Shown here piece after piece: positions 23,701-35,120 of a stretch of 64,000 nt of DNA. The stretch lies in contig QEOQ01000122.1 of NCBI GenBank assembly GCA_010279815.1, positions 703,551 through 767,550 on the forward strand. The letters run 5' to 3'. The notes below the pieces were generated by a model. That model saw only the letters and a list, made by a program, of their open reading frames with translations. It made no database searches and was not told where the DNA came from. Source of the DNA: Brachionus plicatilis. Lineage: Eukaryota > Rotifera > Eurotatoria > Ploima > Brachionidae. Every line of letters begins with the position of its first letter. The stretch's first letter is position 1. Both the position numbers and the translations under genes were made by a program.

Positions 23701-24480
23701 ACCTCTCACTTTCATATCTTTCATTAGCTTTCTTTGAAATAAATAAATAAGTTGTAAATTTTATTTAAACTATGAATGGACAAAAGCTTGATACAGCGTA
23801 AAAATAAATTTAAAAAAATTAATTTAATTTAAAAAAGTTAATTAAAGTTTTTTCTTTTTATTTTATTTCATACCCGTCATCCTGTAGGTGTTTACTTACT
23901 GAATTTCCACAAATTGGATTATGATGAAATATTAAATGTGTAAGTAATGTAAGTCGACAGAATTTGGCATAGTGCTGTTATATAGAAAGAAATTTTTTTC
24001 ATAGCAATGTTTTTTTCATTCAAAATTTATCTAGAAAATTTTCAAATTGAAATTTCATATTTAAAAATATCAAGGCTTAATCTATTAAATTTTGATTAAT
24101 AATTCAATAATCTACCTTTATTTATCTTAACTTTATCTTCAATTTAGAATATTAAAACTATGAGTTCCATATAATTGAAGTCATCTTCAGCGAGAAATGT
24201 AGAATTATACAATTCGTATGATAGTAAAAAAAATTAGATTATTAATTCATGCATTTAAAAAATTAAAGTATTAATTAACTCGTTGAAAATTAAAACTTTT
24301 CTTTTTTTCTTTATTTAATTAATTCTGTAAAAATATATTTTCTATGAAATTGAACTTTTCTTCCTATATTAGCATTAAATGAAAAAAATTTCTATATTTG
24401 CTGAACCAATCTAAGCCTTTTAGAAAAAATTTTCTTTTTTTTTTTAATTAAATGATTAAGGTCTAAATAAAAGCGAAATC
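20714..24480. other. Long AT-rich intergenic stretch
   Basis: Read on both strands without finding an exon-like island, long ORF or clear element. A few less biased patches (22255-22310, 23690-23730, 23870-23990) are too short or interrupted to interpret. Confidence 0.4.
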
Positions 24481-24489
24481 AACTAAATA

Positions 24490-24893
24490 ATTTAAATGGT
24501 TAGCTTTGAGTTTCGCAGGAAAAGACTAAATCCATGGTGCCTTAATGAACTAAAAAATTTTAAGAGTTTCAAGCAGCGAATAAAAAAATCCCAAAAGATC
24601 TCATATAATTTATTTATAAACAAAATTTATTATGATATTAAAACATTCAAATAAATTGGGTCGCGTTTTTCCTATGATCGCTATTTTTTTCCAATCATCA
24701 AAATGATCACAAGAATTAATAAATTCAAAGAGAAAAATCATGGTCTATTTGATTCCGTAAAGTCTGTTGAACAAAAATTAAATCTATCTTTTTTAGGTAG
24801 ATTTTTATTCCTAATTTTTATTTTGCTAATCAATTGTACATTTCAAATTTCAACTAATTTTAGCAAAAAAATTTTTGTTGCCTTTGAGGCTTA
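24490..24893 (+). pseudogene. Possible degenerate LINE fragment (linker upstream of RT)
   Basis: The plus-strand translation contains FRRKRLNPWCLNELKN followed by KSFKQRIKKSQKISYNLF, resembling the basic PWWxxEL linker between the endonuclease and reverse transcriptase of non-LTR elements. Frame breaks then follow, and a 63-codon ORF (24703-24894) carries a run of similar character. Assignment rests on this linker only. Confidence 0.3.
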
Positions 24894-24980
24894 AATCTTT
24901 TAATTATAAATAAATAAATAAACATTCAAATAAATTTGATATCGTTTTTCCTATGATCACTTATTTTTTGTTCCCATCAC
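24641..24980. repeat. Direct repeat pair, about 65 bp each
   Basis: 24641-24705 and 24920-24980 share AACATTCAAATAAATT, CGTTTTTCCTATGATC and a following CTATTTTTTTCC...ATCA. The spacing is about 280 bp, suggesting a partial tandem duplication of a repeat. Confidence 0.6.
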
Positions 24981-27900
24981 AAAAATTAAAATTTTGAAAT
25001 AACACTCGAAAAAAGATTCACAAATTATGTGATCATATATTTGAAAAACATGGTTGTCTCTAAAAATCCTCAAAAATATTAAATTTGTTTCTAAATTTAG
25101 CTGCTGACGACAACAATTTTTTTTATTTGTCTTTTTTAAATTATTTTCCATGATGAAAAAATAACATAAATTAAGATCTGATCCAAAATTTACAGAAATA
25201 AAATTCACTATTGCAAATTAATGAAAAAATCACTCTAAATTTATAAAGAAACTTAATTAATTAAAAATCCGAATGATTAAAAATTGATCAAAAAGAAAAG
25301 AATTGTTTTTTAAGACTATTTGATATTTATTGAGTCACGAGTCGAATTTTACCAGACCCAATTCAATATTTAATGGTCGAGCTAAAAATTTGTGTTGTGG
25401 TTAGTTAGTTCACCATTAAAATATCTCAAAAAAAATTGTGCAATTAATAAATTTTTAAATTAAGCAAAAAAAACGATAACAATCAAAAATACAAAAAAAA
25501 CAAAAAAAGAGAATTAAGTTCAAATCACAATGATGACACTTATCTAATTTGAAAATATTTTAAATTTTATTGAGACAAAAAACAACAAAATAGAAGAGAT
25601 TGGAGGTTTTTATGATTGTTAATAAAAGATAGGCGCACTCAGCTTTATTATTTATCTAGTCTTCTGTTTGTGACTTGATTAATTGAGTGTTTTTCTTGTG
25701 TATTTGTGCGTTTATTTGTCGATCGTTTTTATTGCTATTCTTTTTCCAAATGATCAACATGTTTTTTTAACAAAGCAAATTCAACACCCCTATCTACAAT
25801 TATCTACACACATTGCCAATAAAACGCCTCTTAATCGTTCTATTCTAAACTTTGTCGTGGCCTAATTTCTCATCCTCTTTTTACGACTTTTTCATTATTC
25901 AACCTATTTAGTTTTCTTAATTTTATTAGTTTTTTTAAACAAATTTACTTATCTGATAGATTTCAGTCGAATGTTTTCACTTAAGTCTAGTAGACTTGGC
26001 AAACTTTTATTCTTTCATGTCATTTCTTGAATCAATTTTTTCTCTAATTTTTTTAACTTTTTTTCCAATTTTTATTTTAATCTCAAGAAGCTAAGAATAA
26101 GCGAAACCAAAAAAAAATAAATTACTATTTTCTTAAATTAAAATTGAAATCTAGAACAAAAAAAAATATTTATTAAAAGCTTAAAAATTGAACATTATTT
26201 ATATTTTTATTTATTTGTCATCAACAGAACTGGCATAAATTAAAATAAAATTTATATCAAAATCCTTTACGTGCTAGTCTAAAAAAAAAGTAAAATTTAG
26301 CCTTCAATTGTAAGAATCTCTTGAAAATTTATTGATCCTTATTTGAAATATTGTTTTTAAAATAAAAGCTAAAAATTCTCAATTAAAATTTGCCAAAAAA
26401 TATCATGTCGCTTAAATTTAATAATTGTAGTAAAATTCTGCCAAAATATTCATGAATATTTTTATTGTAGAAAATGACAATAAAAAGTGAGTTAAATTTT
26501 TGATTGTTATTTTAATTTACTTATTCAGAGATTTCTAGAACACATTAAATTTATATTATGATAGGCTCTAAAAGTTAATACTCAGAATTCAGACATTCAT
26601 CTACATTAATTTGTCATATGGACTTGTTTTACCTGTCATGCCACTAAAAGAGGAGAAAAATGGATGTAGTCATTAAGAAAGATTAATTTGATTAACAAAT
26701 GTTCCTGTTTACTCCGATTTCTGTCTTTTTATAGATTTTTCTTTATAAATGAATCAGCTTTTAAGATTTTTTTCGAAAACAAAATAGGCCCTGGTGAAAA
26801 AAACAAGGTATTTAATTTTGAATCAAATATTTTTGTTTGTTTAAATTATAAGTGGAGATTTTCTATTGAGGCATTTTTTAAAATTTATCTTACTAATTTA
26901 GAGAATTACTTGATATTTTCGAATAATTAAAAAAAAACATGATATTTAAAATAATATTGACACTTGAAGCAATATTTTGATTTTGTGAACTTTTTTCTAC
27001 CTTATTAAAAAAAAATGATTGAGAATATTAAGAACTTGAAATTCTAAATTTCCGTATACAGAATCAATATTTCATATATTTATTTGATGACTGAAATTAA
27101 ACTCTTAGTCTTTAAAAAGCTTAGAAAATCTAAATCCTCTTAAAATATTTTTGAATTTTTGGAAAAAAAAATTCCATTATTTAATAAAAACAATTCATTT
27201 AAATTAACCATAATTATAAACTCGGTACAAAGAAAAAAATTCGGCTTTTATTTTAGTTTTTATTTAAATAATTAAATTCATAAAACTTGTGTAGTTATGA
27301 ATAACAATTCAGTTGTATTTTGATAGTTTTTAAGTCTTCCTTTGGCTAGAGTAAACAACACTAATTTTCTTCACAAAAATTTTTTTATGTTATTGCTTTT
27401 TTTTTTTTAAACAAATCCTGTAACTATTTTTGATGATGAAAAAAAAAAATTTAAATTAAAAAATTTCAACATTATTTATTGTTTAATTCAGCTGTAGCAA
27501 AAAAAATCCAAAGCTCAATAATATCAATAGCTAATACTTGAGATAGCAAGTAGGCTCCGAGTTAGATAAAGTGAGACATAAGGTATTTTTGACACGTTTT
27601 TTTTATTTGACTCAAGTCTGAACCTTTACAAATATTATCAAAATTTAGCTTTATTATATGAGTATTTTTTGACAAGTAATGTTTACAACTGAGTCTTCAG
27701 ATTTTAATTTACGATCGGATTATATCTTTTATAAATTTCATGAAACAAATGCTAAAATTCACATTTATCCTTTAAATAATCAAAAAATTTCAACAAGAAT
27801 TCCTCAGCGTGAATCATTAAATTAAATTTTTTTCAACACATAGAGACGTAAATTTTAAATTAAATTATCTATTTTTTTATCTCACTATCTAAATAAAAAT

Positions 27901-28990
27901 TTAATTTAATTATTTAACAGTGTACTCATGTGCACTTTTAAATAATAATTGAAATAATTTTAATTCGATTTAAGTTCATTTATTTTACAATAAAAACTAA
28001 ACTGAACTCTAAAAAGTCTTCATTGACTATCTTAAATGAACTAGAAATATCACCACTCAATTTTGACTCTGGACAAAATAAAAACACTTCAGATAAAAGT
28101 TAAGTGGAGAGCACCTCAGACATGGCTAAGAAAAAAATGAATTTCTAGACCGTCTTTGTCCCAATAAGATGGTCAAATGGGTCTCATGGTCAAAAATTTT
28201 AATGAATTTAAATTTTATTTTTTTTAAACAATTTAAAATGAAACATGAAAAATTAAAAAAATAATTTTTTGTTAAAACATCACTTACGAAACCAACATAG
28301 CACTCTAATCTTTTTTTTTCTTTTAATTATCAATGATGTACAGATGAATTTTAGCATTGAAAATTATTTCAAATTGATATTTTGTTCGCTCTAAATAATT
28401 AAATATCCAGGAGTCCAACAAACAATGTGCTATATATATTTGTTCGATATAAATAAAGCTAGCAATTAGCACCGTGAAAATTGCTCACAAGTCAAATATT
28501 AATAATTTAAAATAGAATTTAAAAGTCATATTTTTTAATGAAAAAACAAAAAAAAAAAAAAACAAAATATTTTCATTAAGCCATTCCACCCTGGAAATAA
28601 GCGAATTTAGGTTTTACAAATAAAAACAAAATTTCATAAATAATATTTAGATTTAAAATCTAGAAATAATATTTTTTTTTCATTCTGGTGCTATTAGATC
28701 ATCAAATCCGGAGGAAAAAAAAATATTTAAAAATGTCACCAGGCTTTTGTGCTCCTGCCTAAGTTACTTAGTCTTGATACACTTGCAAAGCAAAGCTTAA
28801 ATTGATCTTCGACTACTTTGACCTCAAAGGTTTTAGTAATCATTTTGCTAAAATTATTATTTGCCAAATTTTCTAATATCCTCTAATGCTGTTTTTCGTG
28901 CAAATTCATCTAAAAACAAAAAAATGTTGGCCTTCTAGATTGACGCGAATCCTCAGCCTAATGATCATAGAAATAAAAAACTCATCAGCA
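24981..28990. other. Long AT-rich intergenic stretch
   Basis: No gene recognised. The small ORFs at 24957-25208 (minus), 25683-25865 (plus) and 26688-26930 (plus) have background composition. A less biased patch at 28060-28180 and another at 28680-28960 may be old transposon bodies, but their frames are closed. Confidence 0.4.
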
Positions 28991-29329
28991 AATATGTTTA
29001 CCTAGCGAAATAGTCAAAAATTAATGATATTTTTGTTGCTAAAATTAACTTTGACGATGAGTAAACAGAAAAATACCTTAGAAAAATAGAGAAACACAAG
29101 AAAAGCTCTGAAAAGAATGGATTGCTAGACAAAAGCTGCATGAAAACTGGGCCAAGGCAAATAGAGCCAGCAAAATTCAAATAAAAATGAATAGGACCAT
29201 CATCACTTGAACCCCTCTTCCAACTACCATCCAAGTAACGGGTGAAGACAAAGTTTTTTATTTTATCTCTAGTTATTTCAACATATCGTTTTTAATTTTC
29301 TTTCGACTTATTTATCCATTTTATTTTTT

Positions 29330-30165
29330 ATTTTATTTTACCTTATTTAATTTAATTTTTTTTTTATTCTGAAGGAGCATTAGCTCGGTACAGATAAAAA
29401 AATAAGTAAAATAAAGAGAAAAGAGATTCAGTTGTTATTTCAATACTTATTTTAAATAAAGTGTTCAACTAAATACTAAGCTTATTATTCACACACTCGG
29501 CCTGTACTACAGCGGTGGGATCATCATACTACAGTAATATGAATACACACGATTTCTATGTATTTCCATGGATACTGTGTATTTATGCTTTCCTTCATCA
29601 ATAATTAATGTATTTTCTCGCGTGAATCCCGCCATAGCCCCACTGCATTAAATGAAACATTAAGTGAAACAAAATAATGTTCTCAAATTTTGAATTAAAT
29701 TGAAATTTGTTCAATTTTTGTTTTTAGTCGTGAATGAAACTCAGTCACTTTGATTCAGTTAATATTTTTAAATTAATCTCTCAAAAAATAATCTTTTATT
29801 TTTAGTCCCATATAAGCACCTAATTTTTGGCTGTCATTGGAAAGCATTAATATAAAATTTAAATAAAAAGCTTTTCTAGGAAAGAATCGAGTAAACATGA
29901 TAGATGGTTATGATGATGCAGATGAGGTTGAGGGATATGTAGATGATGTCAATATTAATTTGATTGACTTCTCGTACTTAGAAAGTGATTCTGATAATGA
30001 ATAAAATCGTATTAATTGTGTTGTTTTATCTTGTCTTTGAGTATTTTCATTATTTGAAAATATCTTTTTTCTAATTTTACTTATTTGTTTATCTGTACCG
30101 AGCTAATGCTCCTAAAATATAAAAAAAAATAAAAAATAAAATTAAATAAGGTAATATAAAATAAA
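29330..30165. mobile_element. Inverted-tail element with acidic mini-ORF
   Basis: A T-rich run followed by GGAGCATTAGCTCGGTAC and AGATAAAaAAATAAGTAAAAT (about 29330-29425) reappears inverted at about 30065-30165, giving arms of about 100 bp around an interior of about 640 bp. The interior contains CTACAG-rich and CCCGCCATAGCCCCAC patches and a short acidic ORF at 29897-30004. The same tail word follows the LINE ORF at 51843, so this could be a DNA element with long terminal repeats or two LINE tails in inverted orientation. Confidence 0.5.
29897..30004 (+). pseudogene. Short acidic ORF in the inverted-tail element
   Basis: The 35-codon frame starts MIDGYDDADEVEGYVDDV and ends in Ser/Asp/Glu (LESDSDNE) at TAA. 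It resembles the acidic tails of transposase-associated proteins and is probably the end of a deleted element ORF rather than a host gene. No homology can be named. Confidence 0.3.
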
Positions 30166-30909
30166 AAAAGAGATGGATCCATTTTTTTTTTGATAATTAA
30201 TCTTAAGCATTTTGTAAATTAAAAATTTTCAACTATCATTTAAATCTAAATATTTTTCTTTAATATTGGATACTTAATTAACTGTAAAAATTTTAATTTA
30301 TTGTCTATAAAAATTTATGCAAAATAAGTCAAAAGAATAAGACATATTTATAAAAAATAATTGTTTAATTATCAAATAATAAATTAAAAAAGAAAATGTT
30401 TAAAAAGGTTATAATTTCATTTAATTTTAAGGGCCATAAAGACATGTCCGGCTTAATACCCAAAGGATATTACGTCAAGAAAAACGCTATCATTCAGATA
30501 AAAAAAATGCTTTGTAAAGCTTTAAATTCTCTTTCTAAATTACTTGGCCTTAGTCTTCATGATTACGTAAAAAAATTCCGCAAATTTTCAAAAAAAAGTC
30601 GATTTCATTTTCACAATTTCTTGTATTTCAACATCAATATCTTTTACCTTTGGTTGATAAAATCATTAAAAAGTGAATAGTCTGCTAAAGCTACTTCAGA
30701 GCAAAATAGTAAATAACAAAGCAGAAGAAAGTAAAATAAAAAATCAATTAAATGCCTTTAAAGTAATTAATCTTTTATTGAACAAAAGGAATTTAATTAA
30801 CCAGAGTGGTAATGTGCTCCAAATTTTTACTAGATTGGAGTATGATGAGGTGTACAAACTCCAATTAATTCTTAAATAGACGTACGATGACATGTAGGTT
30901 ACATTACAT
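30166..30909. other. AT-rich stretch with two adjoining plus-strand ORFs
   Basis: ORFs of 94 codons (30396-30680) and 68 codons (30673-30879) overlap by a few bases and are Lys/Ile/Leu/Asn-rich. The second is helical (LLQSKIVNNKAEESKIKNQL). They could be a decayed gene or element ORF. Composition is close to background and no motif is recognised, so neither is called as a gene. Confidence 0.3.
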
Positions 30910-31250
30910 CAGAGTTGTTTAAAAGTCACAAGTCTCAAGTCAAGTCCAAAATTTTTTTTTTATTTCAAAAGTCCGAGTAAAGACTTAAAATTTAAAAAAA
31001 AAAAAGTCCAAGTCCGAGCTTAAAAATTTTGAATATTGAAGAAGAAAAGTGAAGACTTTGATGCTAAAATTGCAAGAAAATTCTGATATATGGCAAATCT
31101 ATTGCATTAGACAACCCAAGAGTATACAAATTTTGTGATATGAAGCCTGATCTAAAAAATTTAAAAAAAAATTCCGGACTTGGACTTTGAAAAAAAAAAA
31201 TTTAAAGACCGGACTGTTTTTTGGGACTTTTTTGCATTAGACCTACTCTT
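30910..31250. mobile_element. hAT-type MITE relative, right end decayed
   Basis: The left end CAGAGTTGTTTAAAAGTC plus ACAAGTCTCAAGTC is nearly identical to the intact element at 60453-60874. The interior shows repeated AAGTCCAAGTCCGAG and inverted CGGACTTGGACTTTG words. The expected right end (CAACTCTG) is not found; only CCTACTCTTG near 31242-31251 resembles it, and no 8-bp duplication matches CATTACAT at 30902-30909. Confidence 0.6.
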
Positions 31251-31279
31251 GTTTGTCCACCCGATATTTCACTAGTTAC

Positions 31280-32005
31280 AAAGATCAATATAAACAATGT
31301 GTGTGGCGTAAAATTGCGTAAATGAAGACAACAAATTTGACATTGCCAATGAGATGAAATGAGTGCAATCTTTTAGAGTATTGGAACATTTGAGGGCAAT
31401 AAATTGTGAGGCTTCGACATTGTCTCGACCATATAGAGAGAAATTTCTTTTACAAAAACTAGTTCAGCAATTAATCAAAACAAAGCTAGAGAGACACAGA
31501 GAAAGAGCAAATATTTATATGAAATAAATGAGACGAGTATTAGTTTTATTCTAGTTTGGTTCCTTTTAATATTTGATCACAAACAAGCTCTGAATGCTCG
31601 CATTTCATGTCCATGATCAGTTGTTAATGGAAACCGTGAATGCGCACTGCCCAAGTCCTCCAAATCAATTAATTAATTAAACTTACTCTTTTGAAAATAT
31701 CAGCTTGAGAGTCTTCAAACTTGGAAAGGTTAATGTGCAAAAATTTAGGTCTTAAATCACTGGCTCTCTCTCTCGCTTCACTGGTCTTTATCTTGCCTAT
31801 TTGATAATTAAAATATCTCTGCTCTTAACATTTCAAAGTGAGCTAAAATAAATTTTTTTTCTCAAACTTAAATTTTACAAAATTTTCAACAAAAGCCAAT
31901 CTTTTAGGTCAACAAAAAAGATTGACAAGTGCGCCATCATTGCATAAGCTTGGATATGAATCAGCATGTTTGCACACCACAAAGAGACTCTCACAAACAA
32001 AAAAT
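31280..32005 (-). CDS. Candidate small multi-exon gene, unidentified
   Basis: Four GC-richer minus-strand blocks are open in frame. About 31920-32000 contains MLIHIQAYAMMAHLSIFF. Block 31684-31800 contains KIKTSEARERASDLRPKF and ends at donor GTAAGT. About 31585-31665 reads DLGSAHSRFPLTTDHGHEM. About 31270-31450 is open in two alternative frames. An AAATAG acceptor precedes the second block. The exact joins, especially into the last exon, could not be fixed, and no family was recognised. It lies just downstream of the Rieske fusion gene on the same strand and is clearly separate from it, since that gene has its own stop at 32067. Confidence 0.35.
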
Positions 32006-32066
32006 TTTTTTTTTCTATAATTTAACTTTTTATTAAAATATATTTTGCTTCTATTTGACGCTCACA

Positions 32067-35000
32067 TCACACGCTCTGGCCAGGCTTTGTCAATGGCACA
32101 TACCACTTAAACGAGAGTTTAAAATTAATTTTTTGAAACAATTTTTATTTATTAAGATTTGGGGCCGCGAGCTCTCAAAACTTGATTGAAATTTTGTTCT
32201 TTGTAGATTTGACAATGGTTCTTTTGAGCTGCGAGCCAAACGAGACCATTAAGTTAAAAGAAAAATAGGAGAAAAATACCTCCTCAGTCATTCCGGCTAT
32301 GCTTCGGCCCTTTGTGTCGAATGGCGGCTTCAAATAGCCTTTGAAATATTTTTTGACCATTTCTTGAAAAGATTCTATAATACTCTGATTTAAATTTGAA
32401 TTTAAAATTTTTAGCTCTCAATTCATGAATAGCGATTTACTAGGCTATTTTGTTGACAGGTGTATTGGAACCATTTGATGCCTGCGGCCACATGGGTTAT
32501 TTCATCTTGGTACAAAATGTCCAGCAATTTGACTGATTTCTCATCGTGCTGATTGGCAAAGCGGGCTCGCGTCTGCGGGTGAACATCAAGTCCTCTTAAC
32601 AAAAAGTCTTTTTTATTCCATTTAATTTAATATTGATTTCGTCAACAATAAAAAATAAAAATATGATTTTTTTCCATTTTTTTCAGTTAAATCAGTGTCA
32701 ATTAGAGCATTTAAAAAATTAAAGATTTTGGGTTGATTCTCAAATTTCAGGTTTTTGAAATTAGACGATATTTAAGTACGTGATGTGATGACTTTAATTA
32801 TCAGTTTTTTTGCCTATCAAGAGCCCCCTTTATTTTTTTTTTTTTTCAAAAGAGTTGTTTTATAAAAATAGAAAACATATTAAATCCTATCTAGTTATTA
32901 AAATTTAAATTCTCTTTTGTTTTAGAGCTTTGTTTGGCTTAGATTTTGGTAAATTTTAGCTAAAATTATTTTTTTTTTTTTGAAAGAATAATTATTGTTT
33001 TCGTAAAGTATTTCTTTTGAATTTTGCAAAAATATTTTTAAATAATTTTAAATAAAAATTATTTATCGTTTTTTTTTTTTTCGAAAAAATCTGAATAAAT
33101 CAAATTCTTAAAATAGAATTATTTTTCTTTGACATAAATTAGAGTGGATTTTTTATCAGAAAAAATTCCAACCAAATTTTCGGATAACCTTGTCTTAAAA
33201 TAGAACAATTAGAAAAAGGCCTATATTTTAGGCAGAAGCAAAAATATTATATTTCGAAGCTTATTTATTTAATTAATCAGCTAAAGCCAAATATGTTAAA
33301 ATAATTTTATCTAAAGCCAAGATTTTTAATTGATTGAGAACTTATTTTTGATGAAAACTATTTCTTATAAATGATCTAATTGACACTAAATAATAAATTT
33401 AAAAAAGAATATAAAAATTTGAATTTTATTACTCTAAAAAAAAAATAAAATTCCATTTATTACATATGTATGTATCTTTTTAATCCCTTTTACTTTAATT
33501 TTATTTTTTTTTAAAACTGAATGAGTACAGAAAAACAAATAAATAAACTCTCACAATTATCTGATATTTTTAAAAAAATGACTGAGACTGAATCATCTTC
33601 ATCGATTTTCGTAATAAATCGACAACATGTTAGAGACCCAGATGACAATGACATCAACGGGAGATATGCCAGCGAAAAAACATCGAGGATAATCTAAGAT
33701 ATATAATAATTATATACATCTAATGAAATTTTACCCAAATGTTTAGACGATCTTAAATATCGAAAAATTGAAGATGCAACATTTTTTTCCTTATTTTTTC
33801 TTTAAACTTAATTTTTTTTAATATTAAAAAAAAAATTTTTGCTGATATTAGAATTATTTTATGCTTTTTTTATGTATTTTTAAAAATATTATTGCTCCTG
33901 TCTAAAATAAAGGTCTAAGAAAAAAATAAAATTCCAGTCTAATAGTACATAATGGTTCTTCAATTTTTACCTGGCTTCATGAACCATATGAACAATTGCA
34001 AGTCTTGACAAAAAATTAGACTTTGTTGTAGTTGCTGATTCCCATAGGCCATTGTGAACGGCCAAAGCACCAAAATGGCTTCCTAGCTCTTTTAAACGTT
34101 TGTCCAACAAGACAAAATGCTAAAAAATTTTTAATTTTGCTAAATAAAATTATTAGCTATGCCCACCTTTGATTCATCGCATGCCACTTTGACAAAATCT
34201 GAAAAAAACTCTTTGGGTAAATTTGAACCATTGGAAAATTTAAAATCAGAAAATCTAGCTATGATATCCCATGATAAATCCATGGCCCATTGTTCGATAT
34301 TTGCCAATGAATGCAAAAGAGCTACTCTGCTGGCTAGAGTGCCACCCTTTCCTCTTCTTATCTTGCTAGGATCAATAATTGTTAGATTCTCAGGCCTACT
34401 TGGCTGATCTGGCGGATTTTTGTGTCCTACTTGAGTTAGTTCGCCACTGAACCATTTTTCGGCCACTTCATCTGTCAATCTGGCTTTTTCATGTGGATCA
34501 CATGTGTTGAGAATTTTTACTGCCCAAAAACAAAGACTTTCTTCGCCTGATTCTGAAATTAGCAAATTTTTATCAAATTTTTCTACTAGTTCTTCATTCT
34601 GTTCCTCAAATTGTTTTTGTATGTGCAGACTTAAAGTCACAGGAGTATTGATATAAAGATTGTTATTGACTACACGGGTTTCATAGGTCTGTTGCTTTAA
34701 GAAAAGAATTTTTGATTTTCTGAAATAAAATTTGTTGATTGTTTACTTTTAGTCCGGTTGAGGAAGAACCATCTCTGATGTCAAAATCAAAACTATGCCA
34801 TGGACAGATAACCAAAAGTTTTTCGCCAAGCTCTTCAATGTCGCCATCTTCGAGAGGGCCTCCTTCGTGTGAGCAGCGTGAATCGATGGCATAAAATTTT
34901 CCTGTATTATCCCTGATTAGTAGAATATCTTGGTCTTCATCTTCCAAACTGTAAAATCTGAATTTTTCATTTAAATCTAAGTCTTTTAAATCATTTAAGA

Positions 35001-35120
35001 TTTATATTACTTATAGCATTTCATAGACTCGAATTGAGATATGTCTCCTACATTCTGCCAATTACAGTCAAAAACAATGTCTTTCAACGCTTCGACAAGA
35101 TCTTCAGAAAATTTGCTCAT
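32067..35120 (-). CDS. Rieske [2Fe-2S] plus ferritin-like (DUF455) fusion protein
   Basis: Seven exons join in frame to 428 residues: 35011-35120 (ATG at 35118-35120), 34747-34948, 34167-34694, 33971-34119, 32441-32594, 32280-32384 and 32067-32105 (TGA). Residues about 20-125 form a Rieske domain with intact cluster ligands: Cys62/His64 in CSH and Cys85/His88 in CPWH. The rest is the DUF455 ferritin-like domain. It has an Ile-Glu-Gln helix (HSLANIEQWAMDLSW), ExxH motifs in DESKH and DEITHV, HEARGLD, then KYFKGYLKPPF and a WYVPL ending typical of the family, all consistent with a carboxylate-bridged di-iron site. The reaction is not established; an electron-transfer partner fused to a di-iron protein suggests oxidation chemistry. 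Introns are small except intron 4 (about 1.4 kb), which holds repeat debris. If intron 6 were retained, the frame would stay open to a different C-terminus. Confidence 0.85.
33578..33697 (+). pseudogene. Short ORF in repeat debris within intron 4
   Basis: The 39-codon ORF MTETESSSSIFVINRQHV... is preceded by a tail-like GAGTACAGAAAAACAAATAAATAAA similar to that at 29385 and 30080. Its acidic, Ser-rich start resembles the beginning of a transposable-element ORF. It lies antisense to the host gene inside its large intron. It is probably an element remnant; no function is assigned. Confidence 0.3.

Noticed and set aside
25683..25865. 60-codon plus ORF with a hydrophobic start
   Set aside because: Signal-peptide-like only because of the T-rich background; no exon borders or motif.
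32175..32279. Alternative C-terminus of the Rieske fusion by reading through or using a 51-bp intron
   Set aside because: Both options stay open, but splicing to 32105 gives the family-typical WYVPL end, which is much more convincing.
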